Both the position numbers and the translations under genes were made by a program. The notes below the pieces were generated by a model that was given only the letters and a program-made list of their open reading frames with translations, was not told the origin of the DNA and searched no databases. This document shows positions 33,953 to 44,311 of a stretch of DNA of 64,000 nt, in pieces; the stretch's first letter is position 1; every line of letters begins with the position of its first letter. This DNA is from Dendrocalamus latiflorus (Eukaryota; Streptophyta; Magnoliopsida; Poales; Poaceae): assembly GCA_017311315.1 (NCBI GenBank), contig CM029647.1, positions 4,224,576 through 4,288,575 on the forward strand, written 5' to 3'.

Positions 33953-35092
33953 TAGGGATGGCAACGGGGCTCATCCCCGACGGGACCCAATCCCCGTCCC
34001 CGATCCCCGCGAAATTAAAATTCCCCGAACCCCGGCCCCGGCCCTGGGCTCGGGGCCAAGTTGGGCCCGTCCCCGTTCCCCGACGGGGCAAAAATCCCCG
34101 ATCATCAATTTTCTATACCAACTATCATCAGTTTTCTATACCAACTATCATTGCATTCAGATTTGCAGTACATGACATATTCACAATTTCACATACTATC
34201 AAGGAAATGCAGTACATCACATTCACATATTCTCACTATCATTAGTTTTCAATTATCCAGCAAGGAAGAAGATGAGTACCAGAGGAGCAGTAGAAGCTCG
34301 GCTCGGTGGAGGGAGTCGTCGGTCGCAGATCTGTGGAGGAGGGCGTCGCCGGTCTCAAATCCAAGGTGGCGTCGCCTCGGTGGAGAAGAGAAACCGGCGG
34401 AGTGGGAGGGGACGGCGGGGGCGGCGTCGGGGGAGCCGGGTGCGCTGGGGGCGGCGGGGGAGGGGGCGGAGGCGCCGAGGAAGGGGAAGGGGAAGAGGGC
34501 GGCGGGTCAGCCGGGCGCGGTGGGGGCGGCGGCGGGGGAGCTGGGCGCGGTGGGGGCGGCGGGGGAGGGGGCGGAGGCGCCGGGGGAGGGGGAGGGGCTG
34601 CGGTGGAGGGGGCGGAGGCGCCGGGGGAGGCGGGGGAGGGGGCAGAGGCGCCGGTGGAGGGGGAGGCGCCGGGGGAGGGGGAGGGGCGGCGGTGGAGGGG
34701 GCGGAGGCGCCGGGGGAGGGGCGGCGGTGGAGGGGGCAGATGGGGAGGGGCGGAGGCGCCGGGGAAGGGGAAAAGGGCGGCGGGGGAGGGGCAGCGGTGG
34801 AGGGGGCGGCGGGGGATGCAAGGGGAGGTGTTGGCGGCGCTGGGGAGGGGGACTGGGGGCGGCGGGGTAGGGTTTTTTTGGCTGATTTTTATATGAAGTA
34901 TAGAGGACCCCACATGTCAGTGATCCCCGACGGTTAACGAGGACGAGGATCACTTCCCCGGCCCCAGCCCCGCCATCCCCGATGGGGACAATATTTTGCC
35001 CACGAAAATCTCCGCGGGGAATAAAATCCGCCAAACCCATCCCCTAATAGGTGAATTCACCGTCCGAGATCGGGTCACCATTGCCATCCCTA
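33953..35092. mobile_element. Non-autonomous hAT with G-rich block
   Basis: A 1140-bp element with inverted ends TAGGGATGGCAACGG and TAGGGATGGCAATGG (right end, reversed), flanked by the 8-bp duplication ACGACGAC (33945-33952 and 35093-35100). Subterminal runs of CCCCGTCCCCG and CCCCGGCCCC occur at both ends. The centre, 34376-34868, is almost pure G/C with GGGGGAGGGGGCGGAGGCG-type runs. Several long frames in this block on both strands result from the absence of A/T and hence of stop codons; they are not genes. Confidence 0.87.
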
Positions 35093-35100
35093 ACGACGAC

Positions 35101-36038
35101 GATGGATTTGGGAGAGGAGAGAGAGCATTAGGAAAAAGATGAAAACTAGACCGGTGAGGCGGTGACCGCACTTAAGCCACCCCAAGTCTCGTGACAATAG
35201 GTTATCACGTCATAAGTTACAACGTGACAAATGCTACAAGTTATCTGCGCTAGCACGGCACACGATCGGAGGCTTCAATAGCAGCTTTGGCTGCCTCATT
35301 GGATGACATAACAGAACATTTAACAACCTCATGCTAGGCCAAATGGATCATAATTTAAAATAAAGTTCGTCATAGCTTAACATCAAAATATTAATTAAAA
35401 ATTAATTAATAAAAAAATCTACAATGAACTGCCTAAAAAGACAAAGCTAACCGTACTGGCTAGCATTTCCTTCTTGCTACTCGCTCAAAACAAAAAAATT
35501 GTACTAGTTCGCGAATAAACAAGAGATTTTTGTGTGACGGACTTGCAGTGGCACTGCCGCAGCGCATGCGCAACGGCGGCAAGGACAATGCGCCCGCGGC
35601 CATGCCAGTCTTCTCCCTCCACCACCGAGGAAAATGACCTGCCTACAACTCCGCTACCGTCGCACTCGCCGGTCTCACTCATCGCTCAGACCGTTGCAAG
35701 TCCAACCATCCACACACGGACACACCCACTTGATAAGATCATTTACTTGGGCAAAATAATTACAAACATTACATGGGGGAGATCATCAACATTGGTAGAT
35801 GAATCGGAAAAGATTTAAGCAGCTAGGATACAAAATATGCTGTGGGGGATCCTTAAAGAAATATTACATTAAATGGGAAATCAAACCGGGGCTTGAAATC
35901 GGTCGATCTTCAGCTAGTCCATGATGAACAAAAGAGGACGATAAACATCATCAAACTAGGATACTCCTGAATCACAGAAGCACGCACCACCGGTGGACGC
36001 CGACGTGCAAGCCGGCGACATCTTCCAATCGTCGCCAT
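35101..36038. other. Intergenic, nothing recognised
   Basis: Downstream of the CCCH zinc-finger gene. Short overlapping frames at 35485-35818 on both strands have no domain. Confidence 0.55.
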
Positions 36039-36202
36039 CACCCTATGCACAGCGAAGACAACCACCTCCAAATTCTTCCATTTCTGCACACCCTTTTTCT
36101 ATTTTTTTGGGTATTTTCTACTACCTCAAGAACCCCAAAACAAATCCACCCCTCCTTCCCTCCCTCCCAACCAAGAATATTTACATGGAGATAGACATGT
36201 AC
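36039..36202 (-). mobile_element. MITE fragment in the 3' flank of the CCCH gene
   Basis: Reverse copy of about 145 bp of the element at 30295-30506, from the GTACATGTCTATCTCCATGT end to GCATAGGGTG, clearly related by eye; the other terminus is missing. It begins 139 bp downstream of the stop codon of the CCCH gene, so it could lie in that gene's 3' UTR. Confidence 0.7.
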
Positions 36203-36340
36203 AGGAATTAGCAGGAACTGGAAATAACAAAATAGAATTGGAGGATTTTTTTGGGTGCCATTCTTTTCTTCTTACCGCCACCTTCTCCGTGCCATCTTAC
36301 TACTCACAAAACTTACTTCCAAGAACGATTTGCCGCCGTC

Positions 36341-37486
36341 TCAGTTGATGAGCTCGGAGACCCAGCCAACGTCGGGGCCTCCAGCTCCGGCGGCGCCGGC
36401 GTTGCCGGAGACTGTACCGTCCCTGCTCAGCCGCTCGAACACCTTCTCGCGGAGGGCTCTCCCGGATTCCACCCTCTGCACTGGCTGCTCCTCGTCGATG
36501 AGGCCGAGGTCCAGTGGATCCAAGTTGGCCATGAAGCTGGAGGTGGTGGTCACGGTCGCCGGAGTAGCCCTCGGGGTGGAGGGTAGGCTGTATATCCCCG
36601 CGGCCTTGGGTGACCCGTAGGCGACAGCTGAGGCGGGGTAGGACCACCCGCCGGACGGCGCCGATTGCACTTTGCTGAGGCGGAACTGGCGGAGCGAGGC
36701 CAGGACGCCGCTGACGGGCGACCCCACGCCGGGCCAAGAACCGCGACGGATGGCGGCGGCCCCGTCCGGTGACAATGGCGGGGACTCGGACGGGGGCGAC
36801 TTGGGCGGCGACATCAGGGTGCTTGTCGGCGACGAGGACATGATGCTCTTGGTGAGGTAGGTCTCGAACGCCTGGCGCCGCAGCAGCGAGCCGTCGTATG
36901 ACTCGGCCAGCGGCGACGAGGCCGCGCTCCTCGGGCTGGACTGCTGCGGCGGGAGGACGCGGAGCTGGTCCGGGGTGTGGGCGAAGAAGCAGACGCGGCG
37001 GCGGCAGGCCGTGCCGTCCTTGCACGGCTGCGTGCGGTAGCGCGCGGGGTGGAGCCAGCACTCGAACACGCCGTGCGCGTACTCGCAGGCGTCCCCGCGC
37101 TTGCAGCCGCCCTTGCGGAAGTCCGGGCACGCCGTGCCAGAGTAGTGGTACTTGCGCGGATCGCGGCGGCGCGCCTTCTCCCCGGGGTGCGCGAACGGAC
37201 ACTCGGTCCAGTCGTGGCTGCGCCCGCGCGCGCACCGCCGCACCTTGAACTCGTACATGCGGAACTCATCGCACGCGTACGCGTCGACCGCGGCGACCAT
37301 CGCCGCTGTCTCCTCCTCCTCGTCCGCGCAGACGACGACGTCGTTGGAAGGCAGGTACTGCCGCAGCGCGGCGAGCAGGTACGGCGTCATCTCGTCTCCG
37401 GCAGCGGCACCGCCGCCGACGTCGACGCCGCTCACCGGAAGGTTACCCCACGGCGGGACACTCACCCCTTCGCCCATCATCATCAT
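36341..37486 (-). CDS. RR-TZF (arginine-rich tandem CCCH zinc finger) protein
   Basis: Plant RNA-binding regulator of 381 aa, single exon, intronless as is usual for this family. Members (AtTZF1-6, OsTZF1) bind AU-rich mRNA, move between nucleus and cytoplasmic granules and act in stress, hormone and seed responses. The plant-specific RR region is C85-X5-H91-X4-C96-X3-H100. The tandem fingers are C120-X7-C128-X5-C134-X3-H138, then 16 residues, then C155-X5-C161-X4-C166-X3-H170, an exact fit to the plant TZF spacing. A Leu-rich stretch at residues 36-45 could serve as an export signal. Ser/Pro-rich segments lie at 182-260, FRLSKVQSAPS is at 268-278, and DVGWVSELI is near the C terminus. The start at 37486 (first of four Met) is preferred over the in-frame ATG at 37672, because a TATA box at 37638-37645 places that one upstream of transcription. 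No break seen. Confidence 0.96.
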   Translation of the reverse strand: MMMMGEGVSVPPWGNLPVSGVDVGGGAAAGDEMTPYLLAALRQYLPSNDVVVCADEEEETAAMVAAVDAYACDEFRMYEFKVRRCARGRSHDWTECPFAHPGEKARRRDPRKYHYSGTACPDFRKGGCKRGDACEYAHGVFECWLHPARYRTQPCKDGTACRRRVCFFAHTPDQLRVLPPQQSSPRSAASSPLAESYDGSLLRRQAFETYLTKSIMSSSPTSTLMSPPKSPPSESPPLSPDGAAAIRRGSWPGVGSPVSGVLASLRQFRLSKVQSAPSGGWSYPASAVAYGSPKAAGIYSLPSTPRATPATVTTTSSFMANLDPLDLGLIDEEQPVQRVESGRALREKVFERLSRDGTVSGNAGAAGAGGPDVGWVSELIN

Positions 37487-37637
37487 GGCTGCCGCAGCTG
37501 GGATCTCTCTCTCTCGCTCTCTCCTGTGTCTGTCTCTGTCCTCTACTGGTCTATGGGAGATCTCGTGGTCTCGGCTTATGCGAGAGGATTGTGTGGGTTT
37601 GGGATGGAATGGGAAGACGAACGCGAAGCGGTGCGCG

Positions 37638-37645
37638 TTTATATA
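37638..37645 (-). promoter_or_regulatory. TATA box of the CCCH zinc-finger gene
   Basis: TATATAAA on the minus strand in GC-rich surroundings, about 150 bp upstream of the chosen start codon. A TSS about 30 bp on gives a leader of roughly 120 nt, containing CT/GA repeats. Confidence 0.65.
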
Positions 37646-38188
37646 AACTGTTCTGCTAACCCTGGTCACCACGATAACTACGGTCAGACTAAAACTCTAC
37701 CAGAGTTAACGCACACGGCGGAGTCGTACCTAGTAGCAGGTAACGGACGCCGTTCACACCCCTCCACGAAGTTCGGCGCGCAAAAGCTACTCCATTTGTC
37801 TCACTGACACCCATGTCCCACCGTACTACTGGCCACCCGTCAGTGGCACAAACCGAATGGACGCGGGGATGAAACGTTGGACTGGCGCGGGACGCGTGGA
37901 GGGCGTGGAGGGACGGTGTCAGGCATGCGGAGGGCGAGGTGGAGGGAGGGGGCGCAGGATCTGGGACACGTCGTGAGGTGTGGGGGCCCTACGCCATTTT
38001 TTTGGGGGTGGATTGGGGCTTTGTGTCCGTCTGTCCGGTTAAGAGATTCGTGTAGGTTCTAGAAACCTTGGGGGAGGGGCTGGGGCTCTGCTGGGAGTTT
38101 TGGACGCATGCAGTGCTTGCGGGGTGTGCGGTTGTGGATTCGCGGAATGCAGCTCTATGGCCAGCCTTTCCCTGCTGCATGTTTCGTG
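37646..38188. other. Upstream region of the CCCH gene
   Basis: GC-rich DNA with no frame of interest; the likely promoter-proximal region of the gene on the minus strand. Confidence 0.55.
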
Positions 38189-38421
38189 GGCCTGTTCTTT
38201 TCGGCTGCGGTTTATGGCTGAAATTTTTGAATTTTGGTTGTTTACGGTACAGATTACGGAGAGATAGATACTCACTTGCGATTTTTGCTAGTACAGATGT
38301 TGGGCTTTTAACGTGTAGATTGTTTAACCTGTAGACCCCGTTTTGAGAAAATACTCCGTTTGAAAGTTAGGTACTGTAGCAAAAGCCAAAAGCCGCCGGC
38401 TTCGGAGGAAAAGAACAGGCC
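38189..38421. mobile_element. MITE, GGCCTGTTCTTTTC family
   Basis: 233 bp, inverted ends GGCCTGTTCTTTTC and GAAAAGAACAGGCC. CGTG lies immediately on both sides. Clearly the same family as 46568-46809 (shared GATTACGGAGAGA, ACTCACTTGCGATTT and AGTTAGGTACTGTAGC blocks). Confidence 0.75.
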
Positions 38422-40830
38422 CGTGTTTGGCTGCATCCCCCATCCTTTTTGTTTTTGAAACTTGCATCCCCCATCTTGGGATAGGCATGTTTTTTTAGCT
38501 TTTGATTTCAATTTTTGATTTTTTTTCTACGATAACTAGTTTTTTTACTAACTAATTGTAGTACATACTGTACCGACTTCATTCATATAGGCAAAAACCA
38601 CACATGAGTTTCAGTTACTCTGTAATCTCTCACACGAATAGTCCGAAAATCGCATGTCACAGTCAAAAACTATAAATCTCAGCCAAAAATGAAGAAGCCC
38701 GATATGGCAATATCCAGCTTTTTTAACTTGGTACACAAGGGAAGTAATGGACAATCGGAGTACCAACTTTCACTTTGGGGTAATGATCCCGCCAGCACAC
38801 TCTGATCTTTTAGTTTGTCATGGGTGCATTTTTTAGAGTTGTCATGAGTGGTTTTCGTCAGGAGTTAACTGAAAATTCCGGATTGTTCTTAAACTTTTAC
38901 GACTAGACAAATTTGATCTTATATAGCTTTTATCTAATCTACTCTTCTTGTTTTTTTTTTCCTTTTGAAGTTACTAACATTAGGGCGCCAAATAAATTTT
39001 CAAGGCTGTCGGTGTTTATGAAGTTACTAAGACAAAACTGACTATAGTAAGGTTTCATTTTACCAGAACATTTTCTTGGTTTATATTAATTACTCAAGCT
39101 TTTTTAAGAAGGATGCATTGATTTATTTGAGATAAACATGTACTAAGTCAGAGGTAAATAACATATTCGAAATTTGTACAAGGAATTTGTTTTCTCATTG
39201 TCCTGCTACAGAGTTTTTTTTAAAAAAATAAAGACTTAAAATGGCAGCACAATCCAGCGGAACAGGAATCGGCAACCATCCAACGGTGGTCCCCGGTTGG
39301 GGATGTCACGAGCCGCGTGGGCACGGTGGCCACGTTAACCGCGCCCACACCATCGCGCGTGAGCCGTCGGCTACGTGGCCACCAGCTCTGCAAATGCAAA
39401 TCAGAAGAGCTTTTCTGCAGCGGAAAAAAGGCAAAAAAAACTTAAAATAAGTTAGAAAAGACAAAATTTATAAATAGTAAAAAATAAATTTATAAATAGT
39501 AAAAAAGAAATTAAAAAGAAATTCAAATCAAAATAAACGGAACGAGAGCGGAGGGCGAGGGCTTCAACTGGAATGAGACTCTTCCCCCATTGGATTTTCT
39601 TTCTGCCAACCACTCCCTTCCTGGTGCTGAAATCTTGGGAGAAAAAAGAACCGGGGTAGAGGTGGGCCCCGTGTGGACGAGGAGGTGGAGAAATTCTGGA
39701 GTCGCATGATTCCCCGGGAGTCTGTGATCTAGGAACAAAATCAAACGGATTGGACGCGTAATTGCCAGCAAGACATTTCATTATCTTTGGCACGCTCTCA
39801 CTAAAGTCCAGTACCAGCATACTCATGTCTCTCATCCGAGGATTCTCTCCCAATTTACCTACCTTTGGCGGAACGGAAACACAAGTTTGGTGTCACCTTT
39901 CCGCCCTTGATGTCGATGTCGGCAATGTCTTAGTACCCAAACACGGGTGAAGTATAAGGCTCATTTAAATGGACAAGGAAATCGATTGGAAGTCTTTACA
40001 CGTCCAACCAAACGTCGTGACGCGGCGTGGACATGCACGAGCGAGCCCAGACAAACTGCCCCTGACGGACGCTTCGTGTGTTAGCGACAACATACGGTGC
40101 CGTGCACCGTATCGTCCCGGTGCGGGCGCGGCGCCTTCTCCGGCCGAAACGGACGCAACAAACATTGGCGCCACGCATTGATGGGTGTGAGCAAAGCAAG
40201 GGGATCGGACGCGCAACAGCAAGGCCCGAAACGCCACATAGCCCGTCGAAAAAGGGGACAAGCGCCAAAAAAAAAAAATGCTGACACTCGATGGGGCTCG
40301 ATGTCCACGGTAAAGAGAAGCGAGTGAAAGGCGAGATCGTCTCATGGGGAAAAAATGATCGAGCAAGAAGAGATGTTTGTCGGACATGAACGTGTAGCAC
40401 GCACCGCACGCGTCCGGACCACAGCGAGAGGAGGCATGCTGTGCTGTCTTATCCTGATTTACAGTGCTCGCCAGTAACGGCCTGCAGATGGCGCATGTAT
40501 AATGCATGTGTGTCTTAAAGTGATGGTTTCAAATACATCACTTACTACTAAGGATATTATTGAAACTCTCGCATCCAATACATAGTTGTTTCAAATGGAC
40601 CCATGAATAATTTGCATTTCAGCCCTCTGTTTTTCTATTTCAGCCTTTATACTATTTTAGTTACCTTTTTTTTGAAACATTACTATAACAACCTTAGAAC
40701 ACAATGGTATATTACACACACCTCATGCTACCTGCCAGTCTACACTAAAGTCGAATTTTTTGTACGGATAATCCGTTTTTTATTCGTAAATACATAAACA
40801 TACCCGCGAGAAATTTTTTACAAAAATAGT
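38422..40830. other. Intergenic, two GC-rich patches
   Basis: No supported gene. 38500-38700 resembles 48450-48660 (a dispersed AT-rich repeat). GC-rich patches at 39240-39400 and 40000-40330 have frames on both strands without a domain. Confidence 0.5.
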
Positions 40831-41008
40831 CTCCAGTCGCCCCCCCCATTGGGCGACTTCTGCCTTTCGCCCAACCGGAAGGCGACAAAATATCTGTCGC
40901 TGGTTGTTCGAGCGACTGCAAGTAGTAGCTTTCCTATTAGGCGACTGCATGGCAGTCGCCCAATGGATGGGCGACTTATAAGCGCAGTCGCCCAATGGAG
41001 GGGCGACT
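40831..41008. repeat. Cluster of inverted GTCGCCC/GGGCGAC words
   Basis: At least seven occurrences of GTCGCC(C) or GGGCGAC in alternating orientation, several forming short hairpins such as AGTCGCCCAATGGATGGGCG. TACAAAAATAGT just before it resembles the start of the long inverted repeats of the Mutator-like element at 49120, which carry a comparable cluster of CCGACCACCGG words. Possibly the terminal region of an element bearing the adjacent GRF-type gene. Confidence 0.6.
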
Positions 41009-41464
41009 TTACTCAGTCCCCGTGATTTTTTTAGAGTTTTGTCAATTTTGTAGTTTTAAACTGGGAAAAAATATGGTATATTTAAATAAAAATTTGTGTT
41101 TATTGTATGTTGTAGGTGCATTAAAAATTTTGAGAAATTTTTTTTAAGAACAATTGACTGTAGAACGTTTGATATATATATTGGCAAGTGATATTTTTAT
41201 GTTACTAAGAATTAGTGTACGAAGAGAACTGGTATGTTAATATTGTTAAATGACTTGCTATGTGAATCATTGATCGCGAACACACGAGATAATAACCTTA
41301 TGTGAATAGAAATAAACTTCATAATACAATTGGGAGTAACATGCAGCGTATATTTTTATTACATGCATAACATATAGCATGATATGCGACTAACCCACCC
41401 AACTGCTCGTACCACCTACTGTGTGGACGGGGGCCACTTTGCCTTCCTCGCCACATTTTGTCTA

Positions 41465-42070
41465 CTAGGTGTAGCGTGGTTGTTTCCCCTTTTTCTCGCG
41501 CCTTGAAGATGGCTCCGCTGCATCCTTCTTCCTGTCACTCTTGGACTTGAGAGCTGCCTCACGAGCTTCAAGCTCTTCCTCCTGACGCTTCATGGCTGCT
41601 TCACGCAGACTTAGCTGCTCCCGCCTCCTTTGCAGCTCATCCTCCTGCCCTTCAGACGGATTTGGTCCACCCTCACGCGGCGCTCTAGCTCAAGCTGCAT
41701 CTGTCGTTCCACCTCGCGAGTTTGAGTCATCTTGACAAAGTATTGTCCTTTGTTTTCCACCTCCTTTGGCCGGTTCCCTAGCCATGCCGGCGGCACCCGA
41801 TCCACCCATTCGATGAACTTGCAAGGCTATGTGTGGCGTGGTAGATGTCATGGATCAAGTTGAAAAACGATAACGAGAAACAAATGATTTAGTTGTCGTG
41901 GTTACCACGAAGTCGTCATCCAGGTCTGGACACTTGAAGAACATGCGGCCGTAGTTGGCTCGTTGTACTGCATTCGTCCAGATGCACAACATCGTCCTAA
42001 AGCCGCAATGGCACTTCGGGCGCTCATGCCACTCCGGCACTCCAAATAGGTCGGACCTCCAGGAAGACAT
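41465..42070 (-). pseudogene. GRF-type zinc-finger gene, copy B, one-base frame break
   Basis: Two exons on the minus strand: 42070-41906 (55 codons) and 41826-41465, with a GT-AG intron of 79 bp in phase 0. Exon 1 starts MSSWRSDLFGVPEWHERPKC and holds the GRF-type finger (CxCG, NYGRMFFKCPDLD); exon 2 continues PCKFIEWVDRVPPAW and then a long Glu/Arg/Gln-rich coiled coil. Exon 2 is 362 nt, one short of a multiple of three: at 41647-41650 the coiled-coil frame shifts by -1 and then stays open, with a basic Lys/Arg-rich tail, to a TAG at 41465-41467. Without the shift the protein stops at 41611. The break lies at a CCC run, so a sequencing or assembly error is possible. Such proteins are very common in grass genomes; function unknown. 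Confidence 0.72.
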
Positions 42071-42360
42071 TGTTGTGTAGTAGTATTGTGATGCCTTGAG
42101 GAGGAGATGTGGTATGGGAGACATAGGAGGGAGACCTTTATGTAGGCAGGTTATCTGGTGCAGTGGGCATAGTCCATGGAGAGGACGACATGAGAATCTT
42201 TTCGTTTTTTCAGGATTCCAGTGTAGCAATAAATGTCCGTATGAAGGCTTTTCAGAGCCTATAGTCTCGTAATAAATTCATAGCTTGGACCATCTAATGT
42301 ATGTGGTACAACGTAGCCTTTTCAGTCGTTTGCAAGAAACAGTCGCTATGAAGGCTTTTC

Positions 42361-42485
42361 ACTGCGCAAAGCTGGCATATTTTGTCATCTCACTGCGAAA
42401 AGCTGGCATATTTTGTCATCTCAGTGAGCAAAGTTGCCCTGTTTTGTCATGTCAATGAGCAAAAGCTGACCGCTTTTGTCATGTC
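42361..42485. repeat. Four-copy tandem repeat, 31-32 bp
   Basis: Units start at 42361, 42392, 42423 and 42454; each ends TTTTGTCATSTC. Units 1 and 2 differ at one base; 3 and 4 are more diverged. The array lies about 290 bp upstream of the start codon of GRF-type copy B. Confidence 0.92.
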
Positions 42486-42567
42486 ACAAGCCACATCAAA
42501 TGATCATGATATGGTTATGCATGGAAAGTCTGAATTTCATCTTCCAGTTCAATGGCTCAATCTTTAG

Positions 42568-43945
42568 GCTACAGTGCTCTCCATTGTGCCTAAAACACAC
42601 CAGGATGCCTTAGCTGATCCTAATTGGCGCCATGCTATGACTGAGAAATACAACACTCTTCAAACCAACAACTCCTGGGACCTCATTCCGCGTCCACTTA
42701 GAGTTAATGTAGTGACAGAAAATGGATTTTTAGCACAAATTTCTCTCAGATAGTTCTCTTGATTGGTATAAGGCTCGTTGGATTATAAGTGGTTTCACAC
42801 AGCGCCCTGGCATTGATTTTGATGATATCTTTAGTCCCATGGTTAAGCCTGCTACAATCCGCACTGTGCTCGCATTGGCACTATCTCGAGACTGGTTGGT
42901 TCATCAGCTTGACGTCAAGAATGCATTTCTGCGTGGCACTCTATCTGAGATAATCTACTGTGTGCAACCCTCTGGATTTGTTGGCCCTGCTCGACCCGGC
43001 CATGTTTGTCGGCTTAACAATCTCTCTACAGCTTGAAGCAAGCTCCTTGTGTATGCTACAGTCGCTTCGCCTTACATCTCCTATCCTGTGGATTTGTGGA
43101 GGCCAAGTTGAACACATCACTCTTTTGTGTTGCGCCGGGGTGCTGACACGGTGTGCTTATTGCTCTATGTGGATGATATAGTCTTGACTGTCTCCTCTGA
43201 TGCTCTTCTTCATCGGACGATCTCAGCTCTCCTACAAGATTTTCCCATGAAGGATCTCGATCAACTTTACCATTTTTGGGATGTCAGTCCACCGTTACGA
43301 AGGTGCTCTCTTTCTTTCCCAGCGCCAGTATATTTTAGACATCCTTGAGCGCGTCGAGATGTCCGCCTGGAAGCCTTGCAACACGCCTATTGACACACAC
43401 TTCTCCAAGCTCTTTGGTGATGGCGTTTCAGTTGATGAACAGACTCACTACCGTAGTCTTGCCGACGCTTTGCAGTACTTGGCTTTCACTCGCTCTGATA
43501 TTGCCTACGCTGTGTAGCAGGTGTGTCTTTACATGCATGATTCACGTGAGTCACATCTTGATTTGGTGAAGCGCATCCTACGGTACATTTAAAGGACTCT
43601 TGAGCATTATTTGTTAATTCATCGCACTTCACCTGCTGAGTTAGTTGTATACTCCGATGCTGATTGGGCGGGCTGTCTTGACACACACAAGTCCACCTCG
43701 GGCTACGGTGTCTTCATCAATGACAACCCCGTCTCTTGGTCGTCAAAGTGGCAATACACCGTCTCCCGATCAAGTGCAGAGGCCAAAGACTGCGCCATGG
43801 CAAACAACGTCGCTGAAACCTGTTGGTTGCGCTAATTGCTCATGGAGTTACATAGTCCACTTCATCGCGCCACCCTAGTCTACTGTAACAATGTCAGTGT
43901 GATCTACCTCTCCATCAACTTGGTTTAACATCAGCATACCAAATA
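42568..43945 (+). pseudogene. Ty1/copia polymerase fragment (reverse transcriptase to RNase H)
   Basis: Remnant of a retrotransposon polyprotein. In order: RT start with DPNWRHAMTEKYNTL, ARWIISGFTQRPGIDFDD and LDVKNAFLRGTLSE; YVDDI active-site box near 43170; GALFLSQRQYILDILERVEM; ALQYLAFTRSDIAYAV; then the RNase H part with YSDADWAGC and SRSSAEA. At least five frame changes or stops interrupt it, including a loss between 43025 and 43130 and stops at 43516 and 43590. No gag, protease, integrase or LTR was found beside it. It ends shortly after NVSVIYLSIN. Confidence 0.88.
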
Positions 43946-44057
43946 GGTAGATCACCGCCGCCGGCGTCAGCGGCGCCGACTCGTCGTCATCTTCGCCGTC
44001 CTTCGCCGCCCGCCCTGCTCACTCCGTCATCGTCGTTATTCGTCAGAAAGACAGAGG
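43946..44057. other. Short GC-rich linker
   Basis: CCG-rich sequence with no frame of interest. Confidence 0.5.
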
Positions 44058-44311
44058 GGGTGTTTGGTTGCTAGCCACACTTTGCCAACAAAAATTGCCA
44101 CACTTGCCTAAGTTAAGGTGCTCAAATTCTTTGCCACACCTTAGCAAGTCTAAGAGAATCTTGCCACACTTTTTTGAGTCATTGACGCGTGGGATCTAGT
44201 TTGCTGGAAGGGAATCTTGCCACAACTGTGGCTACAACCAAACAGCTTCCAAAGTTGATCAAACTTGTCTAATTTTAGACGTGTTAAATTGTGGTTGGCA
44301 CCCAAACACCC
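44058..44311. mobile_element. MITE, GTTTGGTTGCTAGCCACA family
   Basis: About 254 bp with inverted ends GGGTGTTTGGTTGC and its mirror CCCAAACACCC, rich in TTGCCACAC words. Close relative of 53037-53291, matching along its whole length. Confidence 0.75.

Noticed and set aside
34061..34937. Four long frames on both strands (up to 269 codons), rich in Gly/Arg or Pro/Ala
   Set aside because: All lie in a nearly pure G/C block where stop codons cannot occur. There are no domains, the frames overlap on both strands, and the block is internal to a hAT element.
37487..37672. N-terminal extension of the CCCH protein from the ATG at 37672
   Set aside because: The added 62 codons span the TATA box and the expected transcription start, and the family normally starts near the MMMMGEG segment.
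36300..37807. Long frames overlapping the CCCH gene (minus-strand 36300-37235 in another frame; plus-strand 36977-37807 and others)
   Set aside because: Shadows of the GC-rich RR-TZF coding exon. Only the 36341-37486 frame has exact zinc-finger spacing.
42361..42485. CRISPR-like array
   Set aside because: The units are directly abutting with no unique spacers, and the DNA is plant nuclear.
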